NCBI RefSeq assembly: GCF_029067145.1
Contig: NZ_JAIEFA010000085.1
Coordinates: 1-11,338 of the forward strand
Source: Helicobacter sp.
GTDB taxonomy: Bacteria; Campylobacterota; Campylobacteria; Campylobacterales; Helicobacteraceae
Direction of reading: 5' to 3'
DNA: 11,338 bases
In this document: piece after piece, positions 1-8,919 of the stretch
Position numbering within the stretch: the stretch's first letter is position 1
Layout of the letters: every line of letters begins with the position of its first letter
The notes under the pieces: generated by a model
Told to the model about the DNA's origin: nothing
Database searches by the model: none
What the model saw: only the letters and a program-made list of their open reading frames with translations
Position numbers and translations under genes: made by a program

Positions 1-21
1 GTCACACAGTCACACTGTCTC

Positions 22-120
22 TTTTTTTTTTTTTTTTTTATTTTTTTTTTGGGGGGGGGGGTTTGGCGACTCATTTGGGCCACAAGGGGGCGTTTAAACA
101 AAGGACCGCCCCCCCCCCCC
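22..120. repeat. Cluster of long homopolymer tracts (T18, T10, G11, C12)
   Basis: Read directly: T at 22-39, a single A, T at 41-50, G at 51-61, then 47 mixed bases and C at 109-120. Nothing else in the window has a mononucleotide run approaching these lengths, and the bases between the G and C tracts are more GC-rich than the surroundings. Helicobacter and Campylobacter use G/C tracts of about this length as phase-variable slippage sites. However, T-run then G-run stretches at a sequence edge are also typical of poor read ends or collapsed assembly. The G11 and C12 tracts are complementary and could pair as an inverted repeat. I cannot decide between biology and artefact from the sequence. 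Confidence 0.6.
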
Positions 121-173
121 GCAAGAGAAAGTAAAAAGAGCAAAAATTTTATAGAAAAAATATTTAAGAAAAG

Positions 174-205
174 ATAAAAGAGCGGATTGCTTCGGACAAG
201 CCCTC
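174..205 (-). terminator. Rho-independent terminator of the efflux operon
   Basis: It begins 22 nt downstream of the permease stop codon. Read on the minus strand, GAG and GGCTTG pair with CAATCC and CTC around a TCCGAAG loop, with one mismatch and one bulged G. The run TTTTATCTTTTC follows. The imperfect stem makes this moderate rather than certain, but position and orientation fit the end of the operon. Confidence 0.5.
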
Positions 206-227
206 ACAAGGACAAATTCTGAACAAT

Positions 228-1448
228 CTATTCGTGGCGCAAAGCGTCAATGGGATTCAGCCTTGAAGCGCGTCTTGCTGGGAGATAGCCAAATAATATC
301 CCCATAAAAGCCGAAAACACAAAGGCAACTAATGCAATGGTATAATCAAAGTTAAAAGGCAATTCCATAACATAGCAGATTCCAAGCGAACCTACAAACG
401 CCAAAACTACCCCCAAGATTCCACCCAATGCACTAAGCGTCAAGGCTTCTATCAAAAACTGCAATAGCACTTCACTCTGCATTGCACCAATCGCCAAACG
501 CGTGCCAATTTCTCGCGTGCGCTCTGTTACAGAAACTAACATAATATTCATAATCCCAATTCCTCCAACAATCAAACTCACCCCAGCAATCGCCCCTAAA
601 AAAATCGTCAAATTCGCAGTGGTATTTTGCATCATTTCTATGATTTGCTTTGTGTCCATAATCTCAAAATCATCTTTTTGTCCCTCACGCACATTACGAA
701 TCTCACGCAAAGCATTTGAAATTTGTGTCGTGGCTTGTGTGGAATCCACATTATCTTTAAGCGAAATCATCAACCTTGAAATATTATACAATGTGCTAGA
801 CTTAGAGATGCTGCGTTGATAGGTTTTCAAAGGTAGCAAAATCACATCATCTTGGTCATTTCCCATTGCTCCTTGCCCCTTTTCCTCCAAGATTCCGATA
901 CATTCACATACAATATTACCTAGTCGGATTCTACTTCCTAGAGGATTTGTAGAGGATTTATCAAATAGGTTTTTTTTCACACTTGCGCCGATAATGCAAG
1001 TATTGCTTCCTGCACGATAATCTTGCGCACTAAAAGTTACCCCATAAGAGATATTCCAATTTGTAGCGACAAAATAATCTGCATTGACGCCTTGAATTTG
1101 GGTTTGTGTGTTTTCTTGTCGGAATTGCACAAGAGCGGAAGTTGCTACAATTGGTGCAATCGTGCGTGTAATATGCCCCACTTGAATATTTAATTCTTTG
1201 ATATTCTCTAAGCTAAAAAGCTTTCTTCCTCCACCGCCTATGTTTTGACTTCGTGCAGGAAAGACAAGCAAAATATTGCTACCTAAACTACTCATACGCT
1301 CGGTAATCACTTGCGTTGTGCCATTTCCAAGTGTAATCATAATTACAACTGCCCCCACACCGATAATAATCCCAAGCATTGTCAAAAGTGCGCGCAAAAA
1401 ATTGCGTCTAATCTGACGAAAAGCGAGGAAAAAGGCATTTAAAATCAT
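228..1448 (-). CDS. MacB-like ABC transporter permease (FtsX-type), separate from its ATPase
   Basis: This is the inner-membrane permease of a MacAB-TolC-type efflux or export pump, 406 residues. A first membrane helix lies at about residues 18-41 after a basic N-terminus. A periplasmic MacB-type domain of about 240 residues follows, then three helices near 282-306, 330-356 and 370-390, giving the four-helix FtsX/MacB plan. The segments GGIGIMNIMLVSVTERTREI and RLAIGA, and the ending LPARRASRLNPIDALRHE, are classic MacB permease signatures. E. coli MacB has an N-terminal ATPase in the same chain, but here the ATPase is encoded immediately upstream, 8 nt away. The upstream gene's TAG stop is part of the TTAGGA ribosome-binding sequence used here, which implies translational coupling. 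Substrate cannot be told from sequence; MacB relatives export macrolides, lipopeptides, toxins or siderophores. Confidence 0.93.
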   Translation of the reverse strand: MILNAFFLAFRQIRRNFLRALLTMLGIIIGVGAVVIMITLGNGTTQVITERMSSLGSNILLVFPARSQNIGGGGRKLFSLENIKELNIQVGHITRTIAPIVATSALVQFRQENTQTQIQGVNADYFVATNWNISYGVTFSAQDYRAGSNTCIIGASVKKNLFDKSSTNPLGSRIRLGNIVCECIGILEEKGQGAMGNDQDDVILLPLKTYQRSISKSSTLYNISRLMISLKDNVDSTQATTQISNALREIRNVREGQKDDFEIMDTKQIIEMMQNTTANLTIFLGAIAGVSLIVGGIGIMNIMLVSVTERTREIGTRLAIGAMQSEVLLQFLIEALTLSALGGILGVVLAFVGSLGICYVMELPFNFDYTIALVAFVFSAFMGILFGYLPARRASRLNPIDALRHE

Positions 1449-1456
1449 ATTTATTC

Positions 1457-2236
1457 CTAATTGCGTTGTGCTTGCACGCTGTTGGATTCCCCATTTTGAG
1501 ATATTTCACTTCGCCCAATAGGAGTTGCAACATCTTGTATGCTTTGCGATTCTGTATTTGCAGAATCGCTCTGCACCAAACCATCTAAAAACATAATTTC
1601 GCGCGTAGCATATCGCGCCATTTCTGGCTCGTGCGTAACCATAAGAATCGTAATCTTAGAATCTGCGTTTAAACGCGCTAAGATTTCCATAATCTCTATA
1701 CTTCGCTTAGTATCTAAATTCCCTGTGGGTTCATCGGCAAGCAAAAAGAGCGGATTAGAGGCAATCGCTCTAGCAATTGCCACGCGCTGTTGTTGTCCCC
1801 CGCTTAAAGCATTACTTTGATGATTATACCATTTCTCTAAACCCACCATTTCAAGTGCTTGCATAGATTGTCTAATGCGCTCTTTTTTAGGCACTTGGCG
1901 ATAAAGCAAAGGAAGTTCAACATTTTCTAATGCCGTCGTGCGAGGCAAAAGGTTGAATCCTTGAAAAATAAAACCGATATAATGCCGCCTCAAAAGGGCT
2001 TTTTGCTTTAGATTCAAATTACAAACATTGACTCCGCAAAACTCATAGATTCCACTACTTGGGCTATCTAAACAACCCAAAATATTTGCCAATGTGCTTT
2101 TGCCACTCCCACTTGGACCCATAAGTGCGACAAAATCACCCTCTACAATCTCTAAACTAATCCCGCGCAATGCTTCAAAGAGATTGGGTGGCTTTCCATA
2201 GGTTTTATGGATATTTTGCAAGCGAATAAAAGACAT
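1457..2236 (-). CDS. MacB/LolD-type ABC transporter ATP-binding protein
   Basis: This is the cytoplasmic ATPase that powers the adjacent permease, 259 residues. Visible motifs are Walker A GPSGSGKST (40-48), the Q-loop Gln in IFQGFNLLP (about 92), signature LSGGQQQRVAIARA (144-157), Walker B LFLLADEP (163-170) with catalytic Glu169, the D-loop GNLD, and the switch His202 in VTHE. All catalytic residues are intact. The pattern is that of the MacB/LolD/FtsE subfamily. After about residue 225 there is a polar Ser/Gln/Asn-rich tail of roughly 35 residues that is not part of the ATPase fold. Its ATG shares one base with the TAA stop of the membrane fusion gene (TAATG), which is typical of coupled translation. 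The upstream sequence AGAAGAAAAATA is only a weak ribosome-binding site, consistent with coupling. Confidence 0.95.
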   Translation of the reverse strand: MSFIRLQNIHKTYGKPPNLFEALRGISLEIVEGDFVALMGPSGSGKSTLANILGCLDSPSSGIYEFCGVNVCNLNLKQKALLRRHYIGFIFQGFNLLPRTTALENVELPLLYRQVPKKERIRQSMQALEMVGLEKWYNHQSNALSGGQQQRVAIARAIASNPLFLLADEPTGNLDTKRSIEIMEILARLNADSKITILMVTHEPEMARYATREIMFLDGLVQSDSANTESQSIQDVATPIGRSEISQNGESNSVQAQRN

Positions 2237-3498
2237 TATTTTTCTTCTTTTTGCGCAATAATCACTTGCATTCCTGCCTGAATAGAATCGCTAAAAATTT
2301 GTGTTGAGATTCCATTGCTAATGCCTACTTTCACAGAAACTTCCTTAGGGACACCATTTTCTAATACCCAAACACTAGAATTTGCTTGCTGCTTGCTTCC
2401 GCCTCCACGTGTGCGTGGAGGACGCATACCTAAACCAAAAGAACTTAATTTTGAAGAGGATTTTGCAGAATCTTTCTTAGGAGTTATCGGAGTAAAATAA
2501 AGCGCACTAGAGGGAATCAAAAGGGTATTTTTAGCAGAATCTGTAACAATATCTGCAGTCGCGCTCATTCCGGGCTTGAGTAGCAAATCTTGATTACTGA
2601 CATAAATGCGCGCCTCATAGCTTACGATGTTATCTGTGCTTTCGCTCGCACCAAAATTCACTCTATCTACCACCGCTTCAAAAGTCTTTTGAGGATAGGA
2701 ATCCACACTAAACTTTACATTTTGCCCCACTTTGACTTTGCCAATATCTGCTTCAGAAATGCTAACATTTAACTCCATTTCCTCTAAACTTTCTGCAACA
2801 ATAAAAAATTCTGGTGCTTGGAAGCTTGCCGCAACACTCTGCCCTACTTCAATGGAGCGACTAAGCACCACCCCATCTATTGGCGTTGTGATATGCGCAT
2901 TTTTCAAATCTACCTGTGTGGAACGAATCGCAGTTTCAATCTCTTTAATATTTGCTTGACGCAGCTCCACCTCACTTAAAGCGGCGTTGTAATTTGTCTT
3001 TGCAGTTTGCAAATCAAGCTTGGAAGGTGTTTTGCCTTGCGTTGTTTTAAAAAGCGTTTGAAGTTGCTTATACTGCCAAGTCTTTTCCTCTAAACCTACC
3101 TTTGCGCTTTTTAATTGCGCCTTTGCACTCTGAAGTTGCGCTTCATAGCGGTAGAGGTCTTGTTCAATACTTTCACTATCAATTTTAGCAAGCACTTGCC
3201 CCTTGCTCACCTTATCATTCACATCTACAAGCACTTCAAGCACGATTCCAGAAATCACTGAACCAATGGACACTTCGTGCGTTGGAGAAAGCGTGCCATT
3301 AGCACTAATACTTGTAGAAATATCTCCCAAAGTTACTTCTTGTGTCGTATAAAGATAATTTGGCTCTCTTGTTTGCCACCAATAAAAAAGTGCAATACAC
3401 AAAACTAGAAAGCCTGCAATTCCACCCCAAATCGTCAAAATTTTTTTGTAATTTTTCTTTGGATTTAAATTTTTTAAAATCTCTATTGTTGATTGCAT
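2236..3498 (-). CDS. MacA-like periplasmic membrane fusion (adaptor) protein
   Basis: This adaptor links the inner-membrane ABC pump to the outer-membrane channel, 420 residues. A basic N-terminus leads into one membrane anchor at about 20-40. A first half-lipoyl segment follows (about 68-110, with SGIVLEVLVDVNDKVSKGQV), then a long alpha-helical hairpin (about 112-198, Gln/Lys/Ala-rich). The second half-lipoyl segment is ITTPIDGVVLSRSIEVGQSV, followed by beta-barrel and membrane-proximal domains. It is longer than the roughly 370-residue E. coli MacA, partly because of a Ser/Lys then Arg/Gly-rich insertion near residues 340-377 containing PPRTRGGG. The DNA for that loop contains a perfect inverted repeat, listed separately. 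The ATG has AAGGA 6 nt upstream, lying across the end of the outer-membrane factor gene, whose stop is 1 nt away. The order OMF-adaptor-ATPase-permease supports one pump. Confidence 0.93.
   Translation of the reverse strand: MQSTIEILKNLNPKKNYKKILTIWGGIAGFLVLCIALFYWWQTREPNYLYTTQEVTLGDISTSISANGTLSPTHEVSIGSVISGIVLEVLVDVNDKVSKGQVLAKIDSESIEQDLYRYEAQLQSAKAQLKSAKVGLEEKTWQYKQLQTLFKTTQGKTPSKLDLQTAKTNYNAALSEVELRQANIKEIETAIRSTQVDLKNAHITTPIDGVVLSRSIEVGQSVAASFQAPEFFIVAESLEEMELNVSISEADIGKVKVGQNVKFSVDSYPQKTFEAVVDRVNFGASESTDNIVSYEARIYVSNQDLLLKPGMSATADIVTDSAKNTLLIPSSALYFTPITPKKDSAKSSSKLSSFGLGMRPPRTRGGGSKQQANSSVWVLENGVPKEVSVKVGISNGISTQIFSDSIQAGMQVIIAQKEEK
2402..2421. repeat. Perfect 8-bp inverted repeat with 4-nt loop inside the adaptor gene
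   Basis: CCTCCACG at 2402-2409 and CGTGGAGG at 2414-2421 are exact reverse complements around TGTG. The stem is GC-rich within an AT-rich gene and encodes the PPRTRGG part of the Arg/Gly-rich loop. There is no T-tract after it on either strand, so it is not an ordinary intrinsic terminator. Confidence 0.8.
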
Positions 3499-3499
3499 T

Positions 3500-4963
3500 T
3501 TATTCCTTATTTACCAAATGTTCCGCCATAGAAACGAGATTCAAGTCTCCGCCAAAAGCCTTATAAAGCAGAACAAAAGCCTTGAGATTTTCAAATTTTG
3601 CGGTATTGAGCGATTTTTGTGCATTATTAAATGCAGCGGCATTAAGAGCATATTCTAAGTTGTCAATCAATCCCACAAAATAACGGCTAGAAGAAAATTC
3701 AAAATAGCTTTGCGCATTTTTTGCTCGTTTTTGACTATTTTGCAGTTGCAATTCTGTGCTTTTGACATTGAAGCTTGTGTTTTCAATTTCACTCAAAGCA
3801 TTTTTTAGCGATTTTTGAAGTGTGAGATAAGATTCTTTCAAAAGTGCATCTTGCAAAAAATAATTTTGCGTTAATTGTGTGCGGTTTAAAATCGGCGCGG
3901 TAAGGGAGCTAGCAAATTGCCACGCAAGATTCCCGCTTGCCTGCGCATTAGAATCCAAAATCTCATTTAAATTTGCGCTGATAGACAGCACAGGAAACAA
4001 GCTTGCCTTAGCATTTGCCTTGGTATAACTCTGCGCATACAGACTAAAAAGTGCCGCTTTAATATCCGGACGCGCGAGTAAAACATTTGCAGGCATAGAA
4101 TCCAAATGCAGCTCTGTTGGCGCATTTGGGGAGATTTGAGATTCTACTACAAAAGGAAGTTCTAATGTATCTAGCAAGATTAATAAGGCATTTTTATTTT
4201 CCTCAAACGCGCTTTTTAGGGATTCTAAAGTGTTTTGCTCATTTGTCAATAAATCTTGCTTTTCGAAAAGTTCTGTGCTATCTAGCAAACCATTTTCAAC
4301 CTTTAAACGCGTCAGCTCCAAAGCGTCTTGATAATGCACAATATTTTCCTGCGTCAAAATAAGATTATAAGAGGATTCCAGCAATGTAAAATAAAGAATT
4401 GCTACATCGCCCAAAAGCGTGATTTTAGCATTTTCTAAATCTTGCAAAGATTTCTCATAAAGAGAGACTTTGGCATTTTTGGCATATTGCAATCTGCCAA
4501 ACAAATCCACTTCCCACGAGAGAGTCGCACCTACTGCAGAGGTATAGGATTGGGTTTTTTGTATGGGTGTTGTATTGGTGCGTGTATGCGATTCATTGGC
4601 ATTGACACTTCCATCTACGCTTGGAAAGATTGCTCCCCACGCACTTTTAAGTTGTGCCTTAGCCTGTAAGATTCTTGTATTCATAATTTGCAAATCCAAA
4701 TTATTGCCTAAAGCAATTTCAAAAAGATTCGCCAAAGTAGAATCGTTAAACAAAAGATTCATTTGCTCTATTGGCGATGTTTTAGCAAGAGGTTGGGATT
4801 CCATATCTACGCTGATTAAAGCGGTATTTTGGAAAGTTTGTGGGAGTGCTTGAGTGATTTCTGAATCTTTTGGCAAATTTGCAGCACAGCCAAAAAACAT
4901 TCCACTTGCAAATGCTAAGATTGTAAAATGTCTCCACGAAATCTTATGCAAAATCTGTTGCAC
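3500..4963 (-). CDS. Outer-membrane efflux lipoprotein, TolC/NodT family
   Basis: This is the outer-membrane channel subunit of the tripartite pump, about 487 residues. The N-terminus is basic then hydrophobic and ends in GMFFGC-AA, a lipobox-like site with Cys26, so the mature protein is probably lipidated as in NodT-type factors. The site is not canonical because Phe occupies -3. Two repeated outer-membrane efflux domains follow, each with long helices. The second contains the family hallmark LLARPDIKAALFSLYAQ, followed by KANAKASLFPVLSISANL. There is no ATG start. A strong TAAGGAGA precedes both a TTG at 4966 and an in-frame GTG at 4963. I chose GTG because it lies 8 nt from GGAG, against 5 nt for TTG. 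It is the first gene of the efflux set, separated by about 110 nt from pflB, with its own candidate promoter. Confidence 0.92.
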   Translation of the reverse strand: MQQILHKISWRHFTILAFASGMFFGCAANLPKDSEITQALPQTFQNTALISVDMESQPLAKTSPIEQMNLLFNDSTLANLFEIALGNNLDLQIMNTRILQAKAQLKSAWGAIFPSVDGSVNANESHTRTNTTPIQKTQSYTSAVGATLSWEVDLFGRLQYAKNAKVSLYEKSLQDLENAKITLLGDVAILYFTLLESSYNLILTQENIVHYQDALELTRLKVENGLLDSTELFEKQDLLTNEQNTLESLKSAFEENKNALLILLDTLELPFVVESQISPNAPTELHLDSMPANVLLARPDIKAALFSLYAQSYTKANAKASLFPVLSISANLNEILDSNAQASGNLAWQFASSLTAPILNRTQLTQNYFLQDALLKESYLTLQKSLKNALSEIENTSFNVKSTELQLQNSQKRAKNAQSYFEFSSSRYFVGLIDNLEYALNAAAFNNAQKSLNTAKFENLKAFVLLYKAFGGDLNLVSMAEHLVNKE

Positions 4964-4971
4964 CAAAATAT

Positions 4972-4978
4972 CTCCTTA
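4972..4978 (-). promoter_or_regulatory. Strong ribosome binding site for the outer-membrane factor
   Basis: On the minus strand the bases read TAAGGAG. This is close to the anti-Shine-Dalgarno complement and stronger than the sites seen before most other genes here. It compensates for the non-ATG start and argues for the GTG at 4963 rather than the TTG at 4966. Confidence 0.6.
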
Positions 4979-4991
4979 AAATAAAGCCAAC

Positions 4992-4997
4992 ATTCTA
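4992..4997 (-). promoter_or_regulatory. Candidate sigma-70 -10 box for the efflux operon
   Basis: TAGAAT on the minus strand, preceded by a T-rich stretch (GGGTTTTTGGT) and placed so that transcription would begin about 20 nt before the outer-membrane factor start. No convincing -35 is present, as is common in Campylobacterota. Read-through from serS-pflB is equally possible, because I see no clear terminator between 4998 and 5073. Confidence 0.4.
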
Positions 4998-5073
4998 ACC
5001 AAAAACCCTAAAGCAAATGTGAATTTTCCATCAACTACAACATTCCACAAAATCAATGAATTAAAAACAAACT

Positions 5074-7446
5074 TTAAGGATTTTGTAGAATCTGTTGTGT
5101 ATTGATTTTGAAATCAAAGTATTTAGAGCGTAACCTAGAAGCAGCAACGGCTGTAAATTGCGAAGCGGCGGCACTAAAATTTTTTTCTTGCAAAAATAAG
5201 ATTCCATTTGCGATTCTTGTTTCATAATTTGTCGGTGCTTCCAATTTGGAAAGCTGTAAAAGTGTAGCGGCATTTTCAATATGTCCTGCGCCAATAGCAG
5301 CCACTGCACCCAAAAAGAGTGTTTGCGTATCTTGTTCTTTAAAATCATCAATCAAGCTGTTATAAAGCGTAAAAGATTTTTCAAATTCCTGTAAATACAA
5401 ATAAGTCAATGCCAAAGCCTGAATCACCCCGCGTGCGTCTTTTTGTTCGGTAATAAGGCGCATATCCAAATCTTGCTGAATGTAATGCAAAGTCCCGATA
5501 ATATGCGCAACTTCAATATACATTTCACGCACAACAGACGCTCCATAATAAATAGAATCTCGGTTAATTTTTGGGTCTTGGTAATAATTTTGCAACTTCA
5601 AAGCAAGAGATTTGGGCTCGTCTTGATAATTAATAGCCAAAAGTGTTAAAAGATTGCTAATGGGGTCATTAGGATAGAGACGTTTCAATCCTTCCGCAGA
5701 TTTCACAAGCAAGGTTTGATTATTCATTTGCACGCCTTGCGCAAAATCCAAAGCATAATAAATCGCAACATTGTCTTCTTTATTTTCAAGAGACTGCAAA
5801 GGCGTTGGAACACCATCTCTTGTGAAATTTAACAAAGCTTGGATAAATTCTTGCTCCTCAACATTGCTTTGAAAATTGACAATTTCTCTTCCAATTTCAC
5901 TCTCCAACCGCCCCGTATCGCGATAGGTTAATTTGGCAGTAATAAGGGCAAAAATTCCTGCATACAAGTCCTTTGGATTTAAGTGAAAAGAACGTAAAAA
6001 ATGCTGATAAGCCGCGTCAAAATTACCCATTTGCGCATAATTTAACCCTAAATTATAATGCAAAATAGAATGATTAGGATAAGCATTGACAACTTCTACC
6101 AATAAGGCATTGGCATTCCGAATATTTCCATTAAGCGTTTCTAAAATCGCATTAGCAATATTGCGATTCATTCTTGAAATAGTTTGCCCACGCAGCAGAA
6201 TCTCTTTTGCCTCTTGCAGATTCTCTATCCGAATATTAATGCCACCCTCTTGAATCACATTAAAAGCTTCTTTAGCGTCAAAGACTTTATAAGACGCAAA
6301 ATAAAACAAAATATTATAGGCATTGAGTTTTTGCCCTGTAAAATTATCCCAAAAACGTTTTTGAGCAACATTAATATTGAAAAAATCATCACGCAAAGTA
6401 ATTTTAATCGGATAAGGATTGCGGTCTAACGCTTCTTGATTTTGAGAATATTTATTTGCAAGCCGCGCAGCCTGACTATATTCTGTTAATTGCAGTTTCA
6501 CAAGCATTAAGGCAATATCGGATTCTAAAGTGCTTCCAAATGTATCAATGCTTTGCATTAAAAGCTTGTTTGCTTCATTGTAATCCCCAATGCGCGCATA
6601 AAGCAAAGCAAGGTTAAACCAAGTTTTTGGGTCAGTAGAATTTCTATTCAACGCATCAATGGCTTTATAATTGTTATTAAAATACGCATACATCGCAGCT
6701 AAAAGTTGATTCGTTTCTTCTTGATAATAATTAGAAGAAGAATGAATCAGAGAAGAAAAAGCTTCCAAATAATTACCCAAATAAAAATTTGTCAGCGCAT
6801 ACAGATAGGAATAAATAGGCAGATTCCCTGTTTTTGGGAGATAAGTTTGTGCAAGCTGCAGATAATAACGATATTTCAAGGGCTCTTGTAGATACAAAGA
6901 ACAAATTGCGGCATTTAGGGAACTAATTACTCTATCTTCCCCTAAATCAATAGCTTTTTGGAAAGAATTTAACGCCTCCAAATAGGATTTTTCTTCCATT
7001 TGTGCCACACCTAAATTGTAATTGGAAAGCCCTTCAGAATAATTAGAAATCTTGTTATACAAATCCAATGCCTCTCGTTTATTGCCACTAGTGTAAAGAA
7101 AATTTGCTTTTTTAATTAATGCCTCTAAGTTTTCGGCATCCGTAATAATATCTGCCCCCTTTTTGATGCTAAAATCTATGGGTGGCAAGGCATTCGTTTG
7201 AGTTTGTGGCGGATGAACTTCGCGCGTCAAAACTAAACCAATCAGAAAAATAAATCCAAGTATAAGAAACCCAAATAAAACCGCCAAAATAACACTTGTT
7301 TTTTTATGCTGATTGAAAAACTCCAAAAGTTTTTCAATTTTATTTTGCGGTTTAGATTCTTGTGGTTCTTTTTTTAAAATATCATCTAAAACACCAAAAT
7401 TGTCATCAAGCTGAATTACTTGATTGTTTTCTTGATTTTGTGGCAT
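5074..7446 (-). CDS. pflB: PflB-like TPR membrane protein of the flagellar motor
   Basis: A 790-residue single-pass membrane protein. A polar cytoplasmic segment (1-49) is followed by a membrane helix (51-73) and a large periplasmic region of repeated helix pairs. TPR-like units are clear near LYTSGNKREALDLYNKI, NLGVAQMEEKSYLEALNSFQ, NLALLYARIGDYNEANKLL and HYNLGLNYAQMGNFDAAYQ. Length, topology and position next to serS match PflB, the Campylobacterota-specific motor scaffold. As known from C. jejuni and H. pylori, PflB works with PflA in the periplasmic scaffold that anchors MotA/MotB stators at a wide radius. The identification rests on architecture and remembered synteny (serS-pflB in C. 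jejuni), not an alignment. The start is ATG with GAGG 7 nt upstream, inside the end of serS. A generic TPR scaffold is the alternative. Confidence 0.75.
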   Translation of the reverse strand: MPQNQENNQVIQLDDNFGVLDDILKKEPQESKPQNKIEKLLEFFNQHKKTSVILAVLFGFLILGFIFLIGLVLTREVHPPQTQTNALPPIDFSIKKGADIITDAENLEALIKKANFLYTSGNKREALDLYNKISNYSEGLSNYNLGVAQMEEKSYLEALNSFQKAIDLGEDRVISSLNAAICSLYLQEPLKYRYYLQLAQTYLPKTGNLPIYSYLYALTNFYLGNYLEAFSSLIHSSSNYYQEETNQLLAAMYAYFNNNYKAIDALNRNSTDPKTWFNLALLYARIGDYNEANKLLMQSIDTFGSTLESDIALMLVKLQLTEYSQAARLANKYSQNQEALDRNPYPIKITLRDDFFNINVAQKRFWDNFTGQKLNAYNILFYFASYKVFDAKEAFNVIQEGGINIRIENLQEAKEILLRGQTISRMNRNIANAILETLNGNIRNANALLVEVVNAYPNHSILHYNLGLNYAQMGNFDAAYQHFLRSFHLNPKDLYAGIFALITAKLTYRDTGRLESEIGREIVNFQSNVEEQEFIQALLNFTRDGVPTPLQSLENKEDNVAIYYALDFAQGVQMNNQTLLVKSAEGLKRLYPNDPISNLLTLLAINYQDEPKSLALKLQNYYQDPKINRDSIYYGASVVREMYIEVAHIIGTLHYIQQDLDMRLITEQKDARGVIQALALTYLYLQEFEKSFTLYNSLIDDFKEQDTQTLFLGAVAAIGAGHIENAATLLQLSKLEAPTNYETRIANGILFLQEKNFSAAASQFTAVAASRLRSKYFDFKINTQQILQNP

Positions 7447-7450
7447 AAAA

Positions 7451-8800
<1,350 letters not shown>

Positions 8801-8844
8801 CTAAAAAATTTATAAAAATCATTCGAAATTATGCAAGAATAATG

Positions 8845-8850
8845 TATAAT
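8845..8850 (+). promoter_or_regulatory. Candidate -10 box for the small membrane protein gene
   Basis: A perfect TATAAT preceded by TG, in an AT-rich region divergent from serS. Transcription would begin near 8857, leaving about 60 nt of leader before the TTG at 8920. Because the upstream in-frame ATG at 8842 overlaps this region, the box also argues against the longer reading of the gene. Confidence 0.45.
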
Positions 8851-8919
8851 CCAAATTTATGTTTAAGCTTTAAAAGAGTTGGGTTTAATCTAAAAATAAT
8901 TTGCTTTGGAGAATTAAAT

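Noticed and set aside
92..99. GTTTAAAC palindrome between the G and C tracts
   Set aside because: An 8-bp palindrome (a PmeI recognition sequence) alone does not show a vector, site-specific recombination site or binding site, though it adds mild suspicion about the origin of the edge sequence.
4442..4853. Plus-strand frames opposite the outer-membrane factor
   Set aside because: Antisense shadows without ribosome-binding sites; the minus frame carries clear family motifs.
4998..5073. Possible terminator between the PflB-like gene and the efflux operon
   Set aside because: T-rich stretches are present but I found no stem of convincing length before them, so read-through cannot be excluded.
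5061..5351. Minus-strand frame of 96 codons at the end of the PflB-like gene
   Set aside because: It overlaps the TPR gene in another frame, has no ribosome-binding site of note and no recognisable pattern; it is a shadow.
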